From Sphingosinithalassobacter tenebrarum (GTDB lineage: Bacteria; Pseudomonadota; Alphaproteobacteria; Sphingomonadales; Sphingomonadaceae), in NCBI RefSeq assembly GCF_011057975.1, contig NZ_CP049109.1, positions 1,829,001-1,893,000 on the forward strand: 64,000 nt of DNA, read 5' to 3'. A program made the position numbers and the translations under genes. Every line of letters starts with the position of its first letter. The stretch's first letter is position 1. The notes below the pieces were generated by a model, which had not been told where the DNA came from, did no database searches, and saw nothing but the letters and a program-made list of their open reading frames with translations. Shown in pieces: positions 9,495 through 16,750 of this stretch.

Positions 9495-10127
9495 GTGAAG
9501 CTCTACGATGCGGATTGGGCGCCCAGCCCGCGACGCGTGCGCATCTTTCTGGCGGAAAAGGGGATCGAGGTGCCCCGCCAGCGGATCGACCTGAAGTCCG
9601 CCGAGCAGTTTCACGACGACTATCTTGCGATCAATCCGCGCGGCGCGGTGCCGGCGCTGGAATTCGATGATGGCGAAGTGTTGTGCGAATCGGCCGCGAT
9701 CTGCCGCTATTTCGAAGCCGAGACTCCCGATCCGCCGCTGTTCGGCAGCGATCCCCGCGAAATCGGCAAGATCGAAAGCTGGACGCGCAGGATCGAAGGC
9801 GATGGCTATGTCGCGGTCGTATATGTCTTTCGCAACACCGCGCCGGTGTTCAAGGACCGCGCGATTGTGGGGAATTTCGGCGCCGTGCCGCAGATCCCGG
9901 AACTCGCCGCGCGCGGCAACAAGATGTGGCACTGTTTCCTGGAAGCGTTCGACCAGCAGCTTGGCGACAATCGCTGGGTGACGGGGGATCGGTTCAGCTT
10001 CGCGGACATCACCGCGCTGGTTACGATCGATTTCGCGCGCGCGGTGAAGCTCGATGTGCCGCAGCGGCTCGGCAATCTCTGGCGCTGGCACGAGGAAGCG
10101 TCGGCGCGGCCGAGCGCCGGCGCCTGA
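9495..10127 (+). CDS. Glutathione S-transferase family protein
   Basis: A 210-residue cytosolic GST-like protein. The thioredoxin-fold N-terminal domain begins VKLYDADWAPSPRRVRIFLAEKG and has the NPRGAVPALEFDDGEVLCES segment with the cis-proline and the Glu-Ser glutathione-binding pair. The helical C-terminal domain contains RFSFADITALVTIDF, the GST N-capping box. Start GTG 9495 follows GGGAGG; an upstream TTG at 9465 would add ten poorly conserved residues. No Cys or Ser is evident at the usual catalytic site, so the class is open. Divergent from the acetyltransferase. Confidence 0.88.
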   Translation: MKLYDADWAPSPRRVRIFLAEKGIEVPRQRIDLKSAEQFHDDYLAINPRGAVPALEFDDGEVLCESAAICRYFEAETPDPPLFGSDPREIGKIESWTRRIEGDGYVAVVYVFRNTAPVFKDRAIVGNFGAVPQIPELAARGNKMWHCFLEAFDQQLGDNRWVTGDRFSFADITALVTIDFARAVKLDVPQRLGNLWRWHEEASARPSAGA

Positions 10128-10218
10128 GGCGCCGGGGGGGCTTGATGCGCCCGCGCCATTGCCGTTTTGCGGGGCAGGGCTTAGAGGGCCAGCCAGATTT
10201 CCCGCGAAAGGCCGACGA

Positions 10219-10590
10219 TTGCCCGATTTGTTGCAGCTTCAGGTCCATGACCTCGAAGTCGAGATTCTGACCGGTATCTATTCCGAAGAGACCCATCTGC
10301 CCCAGCCGCTGCGCATTTCCGTGACGGCCGATCTCGACATGCCCGAGCGCTTCGCGCCCGATACGCCGCTCAGCGCATCGAAAAGCTATATCGATCTCAA
10401 GCACGCGGCGACGACCGGCCTTCCCAGGGACGTGCACTTCACGCTGATCGAAGGCGTGGCCGAGCATATCGCCGAAACGCTGTTCACCGGCGATACCCGC
10501 GTGCAGCGCGTGGAGATTCGAATCGTCAAGCTCGCCATCGCCGAACACAACGAATCGATCGGCATCACCCTGGTGCGCCACCGCCGCTGA
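10219..10590 (+). CDS. folB: Dihydroneopterin aldolase FolB
   Basis: Predicted 123-residue enzyme converting 7,8-dihydroneopterin to 6-hydroxymethyl-dihydropterin and glycolaldehyde in folate synthesis. The key features are the GIYSEET segment, with the glutamate that binds the pterin, and the C-terminal KLAIAEHNESIGI strand with the conserved lysine. The start is a TTG at 10219 with AAGG eight bases upstream; it places the first residues (LPDLLQLQVHDLEVE) on the family's first strand. Upstream sequence in the same frame is unrelated shadow. Confidence 0.85.
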   Translation: MPDLLQLQVHDLEVEILTGIYSEETHLPQPLRISVTADLDMPERFAPDTPLSASKSYIDLKHAATTGLPRDVHFTLIEGVAEHIAETLFTGDTRVQRVEIRIVKLAIAEHNESIGITLVRHRR

Positions 10591-10641
10591 CCCGCGTGCC
10601 GATATCGCGCGTGCGAAGGATCGCGTCGGCGCGATCGCGTC

Positions 10642-11478
10642 TCAGCGCAGGCAGGGGCCGAGCTGGGTCAGCACGAAACGATAATCCTCGCGCGCCGTCT
10701 GCGCGTTGGCTGCGGTTTCGCTGGCCAGGCTTGCGGCCGGAAGTTCTGCGGGCAGGCCGCAGGCGAGGCGATACCAGAGCAGCGTTTCGGGCGCCGGCGG
10801 ACCGGCCGAATCGTCGACGATATCGCCCAGCGATACCGACCAGCGCGGCTCCTGGCGGGGCCGGCGCAGGATCTGCAGCGAGACCGGAGCGCCGCTTTCG
10901 GTGTTGAGGAAAATCTGCGTTTCGCCTTCGCCCGGGAGTGTGCCGGGGACGTGAAAGGCATTGCCGATGCCGGTGATCGCGGGCGGCGCGGCGGGATCGA
11001 CCACCGCGCGCGCAATGTCGCGCACCATCGAATCGAGCGCGGGGCTCCAGCTGCGCATGCTGTCCACGCGGGTAAGCTGCACCATCGTCGGCCGTCCCGA
11101 AACGGGACGCGCGAACAGGATCGTCCGCATGCCCTTCAGCCGCGGTGCGCGGCCGCGCGAATCGCGCGGCACATCCGTTACGAATCCGACGCGCGGGGGA
11201 ATGGCGCTCGATCCGCGGATCAGCGCCGAGACATCGGCTTCGACATAAAAACGGGCATAGCCGGGTTGCAGTCCGACGGTTTCGTCCCCGCGAATTTCGA
11301 CTGCGCTGCGAATCGTCGCGTCGATCACCAGCGGCGCTTCGAGCACGTGGGAGACGATGTCGCCATAGCGCGGAGCCGATTGAGATTCGGTGGAAATCTG
11401 GTCGGTCTGCGCGATTGCGGGTGTGGCGAGCGCTATCATAAGTGCGCTGCCGAGCGTGGAAAGTTGGAAACGGATCAT
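10642..11478 (-). CDS. Secreted hypothetical protein
   Basis: Predicted 278-residue exported protein with a clean Sec signal (MIRFQLSTLGSALMIALATPAIAQ) and no further TM segment. The mature part has no motif I recognise; it looks like a beta-rich periplasmic protein typical of sphingomonads. Start 11478 begins the signal peptide; an in-frame ATG at 11505 is possible but adds charged residues in front of the signal. It is divergent from tonB, and the shared 220-base intergenic region holds a perfect dyad. Confidence 0.7.
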   Translation of the reverse strand: MIRFQLSTLGSALMIALATPAIAQTDQISTESQSAPRYGDIVSHVLEAPLVIDATIRSAVEIRGDETVGLQPGYARFYVEADVSALIRGSSAIPPRVGFVTDVPRDSRGRAPRLKGMRTILFARPVSGRPTMVQLTRVDSMRSWSPALDSMVRDIARAVVDPAAPPAITGIGNAFHVPGTLPGEGETQIFLNTESGAPVSLQILRRPRQEPRWSVSLGDIVDDSAGPPAPETLLWYRLACGLPAELPAASLASETAANAQTAREDYRFVLTQLGPCLR

Positions 11479-11523
11479 GGTTTGCAGCGTTACCCGATCG
11501 GACATGGTTCGGAAAATATTTCT

Positions 11524-11546
11524 GTCACGTATCGTTATTACGTGAC
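11524..11546. promoter_or_regulatory. Perfect dyad in the tonB divergent region
   Basis: Two perfect 8-base arms, GTCACGTA and TACGTGAC, separated by 7 bases, lie between the divergent secreted-protein gene and tonB. The position (about 46 bases before one start and 157 before the other) fits an operator for either or both. The regulator is unknown; it does not look like a classical Fur box. Confidence 0.5.
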
Positions 11547-11702
11547 GTTTGTCCGACAAAGCGTTTGCGTCCCTCAGGGCGCCGCGATAGTAACTCGCGC
11601 TCTGCCGCCGGACGCAGTAGCGCACGGCGGGTGGGTTCTTGCGTGGTTCACGCCGCGTGCCGGGAGCCCACTGGGTCGGAAAATGAGGAGTGTCGACGCC
11701 GA

Positions 11703-12380
11703 ATGGCTTACGCTGACCGGAATGTAAGTGGCAGCAGGATCGTCGCGATCGTAATGGTCGCGGTCATCCTCGCCGGCATGGGATATGCCTTCGTAACTGG
11801 CCTGGCGTATCAATATATCAAGAAGGTCCAGACCGATCTGGACGTTTTCGAAGTTGATGAGCCGCCGCCCCCGCCCGAGGAGGTGCCGCCGCCGCCGCCG
11901 CCGCCGGACCAGCCGGTGCCGCCGCCCCCGACGCAGGTCGTCGTGCCGCCCGCGCGCGTTCCCGTGCCGGTGCCGCCGCCGCCGTTCAATGTCTCCAATG
12001 ACATCAACATCCCGCCGCCGCCGATAAGCCCGCCGGCACCGCCGGCGCCGCCCGCGCCGCCGCCTCCGCCGCCGCCGCCGCCCCCTCCGCGGGTCGCGCA
12101 GAAGGCAGAATTGCGTCGTGGTGGTATCGGCAAGGCGGACTATCCGACCGCCGCGCGTCGCGCGGGTGACGAAGGTGTGACGGTTGTCCGTTTCACGATC
12201 GGCACCAACGGCCGGGTGACCAACTGCAGCGTCGTTCGCTCGAGCGGATCCTCGTTGCTTGATAGTACGACGTGCGATCTTATCGAACGCCGTTTCCGCT
12301 ACAGCCCTGCAGAAGACCCGAACGGCAACAGGGTTCCCGAAACGCGTACGCAGCCGGTGCGCTGGGAAATCGATCGGTAA
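11703..12380 (+). CDS. tonB: TonB energy-transducing protein
   Basis: A 225-residue TonB that carries proton-motive energy from ExbB-ExbD to outer-membrane receptors. It has a short cytoplasmic tail, one TM anchor (about residues 13-31), and a long periplasmic proline-rich spacer (about 50-130) made mostly of PPP runs. The C-terminal TonB domain includes KADYPTAARRAGDEGVTVVRFTIGTNGRV and a final RYSPAEDPNG segment. It heads the tonB-exbB-exbD-exbD operon. The low-complexity spacer is why several false long frames appear on the opposite strand. Confidence 0.94.
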   Translation: MAYADRNVSGSRIVAIVMVAVILAGMGYAFVTGLAYQYIKKVQTDLDVFEVDEPPPPPEEVPPPPPPPDQPVPPPPTQVVVPPARVPVPVPPPPFNVSNDINIPPPPISPPAPPAPPAPPPPPPPPPPPRVAQKAELRRGGIGKADYPTAARRAGDEGVTVVRFTIGTNGRVTNCSVVRSSGSSLLDSTTCDLIERRFRYSPAEDPNGNRVPETRTQPVRWEIDR

Positions 12381-12464
12381 GTTTTTACGGTCGACGCATC
12401 GGGCCGTCTCGGAGCGTCGCAGTCTGGAACGACCAACGCATATATCTAGAGGAAAGAACGCAAC

Positions 12465-13226
12465 ATGCTCACGACCATTCTCGCTGCGGGCGCTGCCGCA
12501 CCGGCCGGAGAAAACCCGTACGGCCTTTGGGAAGCGCTGGAACAGGGCGGTGTCATCGCCTGGTCCGTCTTCATCATTCTCGTCGGTATGCTCTTCTTCT
12601 CGCTCTACATCTTCTTCACGAAGCTGTTCGAGCAGCAGAAGATCCTCAACCAGGGCAAGCGCGTCCGCAAGACGTTCTGGACCGCGAACAGCCTGCGTGA
12701 AGGCGCCGCCAAGCTCGAAAAGAACTCGGCCTATCGCCAGCTCGTCGAAGACGGCCTGGAAGCGCAGGACCAGCATTCGAAGCTGACCGATCCGGTCGAA
12801 GCGCATGACTGGCTGCACGGCTCGCTCGCGCGTTCGGAAGGCATCATCAACTCGGATCTGGGCGGTGGCCTGGCCTTCCTCGCGACCGTCGGCGCGACCG
12901 CGCCGTTCATCGGTCTGTTCGGTACGGTGGTCGGCATCTATCGCGCGCTGATCAAGATCGGCGCCGCCGGTCAGGCGTCGATCGACGCGGTCGCCGGTCC
13001 GGTCGGTGAAGCACTCATCATGACCGCGCTCGGTCTCGTCGTCGCGGTTCCGGCCGTGCTCGCCTTCAACTTCCTGCAGCGTCGCAACAAGGCGATCGCC
13101 GAGCAGATGAACGCGTTCAGCAACGACGTTCTCGGCTATCTCGCTTCGAACGGCGCCGTCCGTCCGGTCGTGACGGCCAAGGGCAAGCCGGCTCCGAAGC
13201 CGGCGGCCAAGCCCGCGGGCGCGTAA
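12465..13226 (+). CDS. exbB: ExbB / MotA-TolQ family proton channel
   Basis: A 253-residue inner-membrane protein of the TonB motor. It has an N-terminal extension, a first TM helix (about residues 30-50), a cytoplasmic loop with the LHGSLARSEGII region, and two C-terminal helices. These carry the family signature GGLAFLATVGATAPFIGLFGTV and the final LVVAVPAVLAFNFLQRR. The tail is rich in Lys-Pro-Ala. A clear AGAGGAAAG-type ribosome site precedes 12465. Together with the two ExbD proteins it forms the proton-driven complex. Confidence 0.93.
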   Translation: MLTTILAAGAAAPAGENPYGLWEALEQGGVIAWSVFIILVGMLFFSLYIFFTKLFEQQKILNQGKRVRKTFWTANSLREGAAKLEKNSAYRQLVEDGLEAQDQHSKLTDPVEAHDWLHGSLARSEGIINSDLGGGLAFLATVGATAPFIGLFGTVVGIYRALIKIGAAGQASIDAVAGPVGEALIMTALGLVVAVPAVLAFNFLQRRNKAIAEQMNAFSNDVLGYLASNGAVRPVVTAKGKPAPKPAAKPAGA

Positions 13227-13236
13227 GGTTGAGACT

Positions 13237-13275
13237 TGCGGGGCGGCGCGTTCCCTTCGGGATGCCGCCCCGCGA
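13237..13275 (+). other. GC hairpin between exbB and the first exbD
   Basis: A strong stem with arms GCGGGGCGGC and GCCGCCCCGC and an inner TTCG-type loop lies directly after exbB. No T-run follows, so it is not a standard terminator. It more likely protects or processes the mRNA and sets different exbB and exbD levels. Confidence 0.5.
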
Positions 13276-13324
13276 CGAAACGGCGGGTCCGTTTCGTGAC
13301 ATGCGAAGGATAGGATAACGCGCA

Positions 13325-13798
13325 ATGGCAGTGAGCACAGGCGGCAGCGAAGACACGCCGATGTCGGACATCAACACGACGCCCCTCGTGGACGTCATGC
13401 TGGTGCTCCTCATCATCTTCCTGATCGCGGTTCCCGTCGTGATCCAGACCGTCGAACTCAACCTTCCCAAGGTTAGGTACGAGGTGACGACGACGAAGCC
13501 GGAAAACGTCCTGCTTTCGGTGAAGGCGGGGCCGGAAGGTTGCGAAGTTTACTGGGGCACGACCCGGATCAATTCCGGCGACCTGCTCGATCAGGCGGTG
13601 AAGAAGCTCGAGGATGAGATCGAGCGCCAGGGCGGCCCCAATGCCGCTGGGCTCGAACTGCCCGAAGTGCATATTCGCGGCGACGTCAACACGCCGTACC
13701 GCTGCATTGGCGGTACGATCTTCACGATGCAGATGGCCGGTTTCGCCAAGGTCGGATTCATTTCCGAGCCCGAACCCGGCCCGGCACCGGCAATTTGA
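13325..13798 (+). CDS. exbD: ExbD biopolymer transport protein, copy 1
   Basis: A 157-residue ExbD with one N-terminal TM helix. The essential proton-relay aspartate is present (Asp23 in NTTPLVDVMLVLLIIF). The periplasmic part has three cysteines in two clusters, unlike copy 2, and ends in a Pro-Glu-rich tail. The start sits behind AAGGATAGG. It lies 98 bases after exbB and 28 bases before the second exbD. Two unequal ExbD copies beside one ExbB are usual in sphingomonads and Xanthomonas-like TonB loci. Confidence 0.93.
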   Translation: MAVSTGGSEDTPMSDINTTPLVDVMLVLLIIFLIAVPVVIQTVELNLPKVRYEVTTTKPENVLLSVKAGPEGCEVYWGTTRINSGDLLDQAVKKLEDEIERQGGPNAAGLELPEVHIRGDVNTPYRCIGGTIFTMQMAGFAKVGFISEPEPGPAPAI

Positions 13799-13826
13799 CC
13801 CGGCGCGTTTGGAAGGAGTTCTCTAG

Positions 13827-14258
13827 ATGGCAATGAGCGGTGGCCGCGACGACGGCGAACCGATGATGGATATGAACACGACGCCGTTGATCGACGTCAT
13901 GCTCGTGCTCCTCATCATGTTCATCATCACCATTCCGATTCAGACGCACGCGGTTAAGGTTGATCTGCCGCAGAGCGACGGCAAGAATAACCCTCCGCCG
14001 CTCGTCGAGCCGGTGAAGAACAAGCTGTATATCGATCCCGACGGCCGGCTGTTCTGGAACGGCGCGCAGATCGACGACGTGACGCTGCGTCAGTATCTCG
14101 ACACCACCGTGACGATGGACCCGCAGCCGGAACTGCATTTCCAGCCGGATCCGCAGGCACGGTACGAAATCGTCGATCAGGTGCTCGCGATCATCAAGCG
14201 CGCGAACGTCACCAAGCTCGGTTTCGTCGGCAACGAACAGTATCGCAACGATTTCTGA
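13827..14258 (+). CDS. exbD: ExbD biopolymer transport protein, copy 2
   Basis: A 143-residue ExbD paralogue with the same topology and the same aspartate at position 23 (NTTPLIDVMLVLLIMF). The periplasmic part lacks the cysteines of copy 1 and ends KLGFVGNEQYRNDF, a typical ExbD C-terminus. A ribosome site (AAGGAG) precedes the start. It closes the operon and is followed within 30 bases by an intrinsic terminator. Confidence 0.93.
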   Translation: MAMSGGRDDGEPMMDMNTTPLIDVMLVLLIMFIITIPIQTHAVKVDLPQSDGKNNPPPLVEPVKNKLYIDPDGRLFWNGAQIDDVTLRQYLDTTVTMDPQPELHFQPDPQARYEIVDQVLAIIKRANVTKLGFVGNEQYRNDF

Positions 14259-14285
14259 TCGCAGCGGTTCTGGATGAACAGGAAA

Positions 14286-14316
14286 GGGCGGTCCTTCGGG
14301 GCCGCCCTTTTCTTTT
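14286..14316 (+). terminator. Intrinsic terminator of tonB-exbBDD
   Basis: Stem GGGCGG-T-CC / GG-G-CCGCCC closed by TTCG, followed by TTTTCTTTT, 28 bases after the second exbD. Confidence 0.85.
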
Positions 14317-14392
14317 CCGCGATCACGCCGGAAACGCACTCACGCAAATCGCCCGCTGCGTTTCGCTGGCGCATGAAACGGAAGACTCGGCT

Positions 14393-14794
14393 TTGGACAA
14401 TCTTGAAGCGTTACGGGCACAGGTTCGGCTGCTTGCGCGCCGAATCGGCGTCGATCCGCCCTGCGTGCACGCAGTGCCTCAGGAAAATGGGGCGCCGCAT
14501 GTCGAGCTGGACGACGGCTATCACTTCGTCGTCACCGAGCGCGGGAGCGAACTTCAGCGGCGGATGAGTGCCGATCGCGCGGAACTGCTCTACTGGATTT
14601 TCGAGGCGCACACCTTCGCGCTGGCCGCAGCGTTTGAACTGCGGCACCGCGTCGAGGGTGCGGATTCACGACGCCTGCTCTTCGCCAGGCAAGAGCATCT
14701 GCTCGGGCGAGTGTCGCAGGAGTGGGGTCTCCGCAACACCGCCGAGCATCGCGCGGTACTCGTTCGTCACCCGTTCGATGACCGGCGCGACTGA
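14393..14794 (+). CDS. Immunity protein 63 (Imm63)-like
   Basis: Predicted 133-residue cytoplasmic protein. The pattern GYHFVVTERGSEL, then DRAELLYWIFEAHTFALAAAFELRHR, then DSRRLLFARQEHLLGRVSQEWG matches the Imm63 family of polymorphic-toxin immunity proteins in order and spacing. Such proteins bind and neutralise a secreted toxin tip. The start is TTG 14393 behind GGAAG at 8 bases. No toxin gene is adjacent: the neighbours are the exbD terminator and dcd. It is therefore an orphan immunity gene, either protective against neighbours or a leftover. Confidence 0.72.
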   Translation: MDNLEALRAQVRLLARRIGVDPPCVHAVPQENGAPHVELDDGYHFVVTERGSELQRRMSADRAELLYWIFEAHTFALAAAFELRHRVEGADSRRLLFARQEHLLGRVSQEWGLRNTAEHRAVLVRHPFDDRRD

Positions 14795-14841
14795 CCAGTC
14801 CGCGAAGCGCCGCGCCCCGCGCCTGGAGCCGCGCCCCGCGC

Positions 14842-15396
14842 CTAGAGCCGCGGCAGCGTCACGCCGCGCTGGCCCATATATTTGCCCGCGCGATCGCCAT
14901 AGCTTGTCTCGCACGGCTCGTTCCCCTGCAAAAACAGGAACTGGCACGCGCCTTCGTTGGCGTAGATCCGCGCTGGCAGTGGCGTCGTGTTCGAGAATTC
15001 GAGCGTCACATGCCCCTCCCATTCGGGTTCGAGCGGCGTGACGTTGACGATGATTCCGCAGCGCGCATAGGTCGATTTTCCGAGACAAATCACCAGCACG
15101 TCGCGCGGGATGCGGAAATATTCGACCGTCCGCGCCAGCGCGAAGCTGTTCGGCGGGATGACGCAGACATCGGTCTGGCGGTCGACAAAGCTGTTTGCGG
15201 CGAAATTCTTGGGGTCGACCACGGCGCTGTCGACATTAGTGAAAATCTTGAATTCATCGGCGACGCGCGCGTCATAGCCATAGGAGCTGAGGCCGTAGCT
15301 GATGCAGCCTTCACGCCGCTGCGCCTCGACAAAGGGCTCGATCATGCCGTTCGCAAGCGCCTGCTCGCGGATCCAGCGGTCGGACAGGATTGCCAT
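14842..15396 (-). CDS. dcd: dCTP deaminase
   Basis: A 184-residue dUTPase-fold enzyme making dUTP from dCTP. The family start [10 protein letters not shown], the [10 protein letters not shown] segment and the [31 protein letters not shown] block with the catalytic Arg and Glu are intact. The C-terminal nucleotide-closing tail ([13 protein letters not shown]) is also present. Length agrees with E. coli Dcd (193). Start 15396 is the only one that gives the MAILSD opening. It converges with the Imm63-like gene. Confidence 0.95.
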   Translation of the reverse strand: MAILSDRWIREQALANGMIEPFVEAQRREGCISYGLSSYGYDARVADEFKIFTNVDSAVVDPKNFAANSFVDRQTDVCVIPPNSFALARTVEYFRIPRDVLVICLGKSTYARCGIIVNVTPLEPEWEGHVTLEFSNTTPLPARIYANEGACQFLFLQGNEPCETSYGDRAGKYMGQRGVTLPRL

Positions 15397-15479
15397 GAAT
15401 GCTCCCGGGAGATTTGCTTCCCGTCTCGCGGTCTCGCGCGCGACTGGCAAGGGGAAATCGCCCGGCCGACGTCTTCCGG

Positions 15480-16130
15480 TCAGCAGGTGGAGGCCGTGAC
15501 GCCCGGCGTATCGTAGATGCGCGAATAATCGCGTGTGTCGCGGACCATCATCGATGCGATCTCGGTCATCGCGGATTCGGGCGCCAGCGACGTCTTCACC
15601 AGCGGCTGATATTCGTAATAGACCTCGACAAAGATCGTGCCGCCGCCCGCCGGAGCGGTAACTTTCTGGTCGATCGGGCCCATACCGGTGAGATTGTCGT
15701 CATTTTCCTCGCCAAAGGCCGAATCATGGCTGGTGAGGTCGCCGCGACAGCGCTGCCAGCCGATCTTGTATCGGTCGTTGTGATCGGGGTCGGGTTCGAG
15801 GCTCGAGATGATCACCCGGCCGTGGGTATAAAGGTCCAGCTCGCCCGCCTGCAGCCCCGCGCCGGTCAGCAGGTCGTCGATATCGCCCTCGGATATCTTC
15901 TTGACCATCAGCTGCCCCCCGGTGCCGATGCGCGCGCCATTGTCGGCGATGTGCAGCGCAAGCTGGCTCAGCCGCATCCGCGTGGTGATGAAGTTGGTAA
16001 GCTCGGCGCCGGTCAGGCTGAGCGCCAGCAGGATCGGCAACGACAAGGCGAATTCGAGCAGCGCCAGCCCCTTGCTGTCGCGATGCAGCCGCGCGAGACA
16101 CGCGGCGATTTTCCGCAACCGTGCGTTCAC
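15480..16130 (-). CDS. TadE-like pseudopilin/assembly protein
   Basis: Predicted 216-residue protein with the TadE signature: a short basic tail, then [24 protein letters not shown], a single TM helix with the conserved glutamate of pseudopilin-type signals. The remainder is periplasmic. The GTG start at 16130 overlaps the stop of the upstream TadE-like gene as GTGA; a TTG at 16136 is an alternative. It is the last gene of a three-gene Tad cluster lacking the usual TadA/B/C motor genes. Confidence 0.85.
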   Translation of the reverse strand: MNARLRKIAACLARLHRDSKGLALLEFALSLPILLALSLTGAELTNFITTRMRLSQLALHIADNGARIGTGGQLMVKKISEGDIDDLLTGAGLQAGELDLYTHGRVIISSLEPDPDHNDRYKIGWQRCRGDLTSHDSAFGEENDDNLTGMGPIDQKVTAPAGGGTIFVEVYYEYQPLVKTSLAPESAMTEIASMMVRDTRDYSRIYDTPGVTASTC

Positions 16131-16750
16131 GGGCAATTCCTCACCGTGGGGGCGCTGTAGCTTTCCTGATCGGCATAGGGCTGATTGCGCAGCACCGTCG
16201 ACGCTTCGATCGTGATCGTGTCCGATCCGCCGACAAAGCGATAGAGCGGGAACATCTGGGGGTAGCTTACCGAGACCGTGTAGAGGGTGGTGTCCTTCGC
16301 GCCGCCCTGTCCGGCGTTGCCGCCATCGGCATCCCAGAGCGAATTGTTGTTCTCGTCCTCATAAGGTTCGCCGTCATCGCACCGGCCGTTGTGATTGGTG
16401 TCGGTCCAGTCCTCCGGCGCGGCCGCGGCGGCTTCGGTGAAGGTACGATAGAAACGGCGCTTGAAGTCGATCGTGGCATTGTTGGCGAGCGCCAGCACCT
16501 GTTTGCGCACGGCATCGTCCAGCACGGCCTGGCGGGCGGATTCGCTGCTGCTTTCCAGCGTCGAATCGCGGGCGGTCTTCTGAATGATGCCCTGCAGCAC
16601 CGATCGCATGTAGAGCGTATGGGCCACGTCGAACGCGCCGATCAGCAACAGGCACAATGTCGGCGCGACGATCGCGAACTCGACGAGGGTCGCGCCGCGG
16701 GAATCGCGACGCAGCCGAGCGAGCAGCGGCAGGAAGCGGAAGCGCGCCAT
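16127..16750 (-). CDS. TadE-like protein with a Ca-type DxNxNG loop
   Basis: Predicted 207-residue TadE paralogue: SRGATLVEFAIVAPTLCLLLIGAFDVAHTLYM is the prepilin-like segment with the conserved Glu. The periplasmic region contains DTNHNGRCDDGEPYEDENNNSLWDADGG, a dockerin- or EF-like acidic loop that probably binds calcium. Such loops are common in TadE proteins of sphingomonads. The start overlaps the TadG stop (TGATG) and its stop overlaps the next start, so the three genes are translated as a unit. Confidence 0.87.
   Translation of the reverse strand: MARFRFLPLLARLRRDSRGATLVEFAIVAPTLCLLLIGAFDVAHTLYMRSVLQGIIQKTARDSTLESSSESARQAVLDDAVRKQVLALANNATIDFKRRFYRTFTEAAAAAPEDWTDTNHNGRCDDGEPYEDENNNSLWDADGGNAGQGGAKDTTLYTVSVSYPQMFPLYRFVGGSDTITIEASTVLRNQPYADQESYSAPTVRNCP

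Noticed and set aside
8003..9670. 555-codon plus-strand frame over Nudix, DUF1285 and GNAT genes
   Set aside because: Extremely Arg/Pro-rich; the three minus-strand genes in the same region have clear families.
11574..13325. 583-codon frame opposite tonB-exbB
   Set aside because: Arises from the Pro-codon repeats of tonB read backwards; Arg-rich with no recognisable family.
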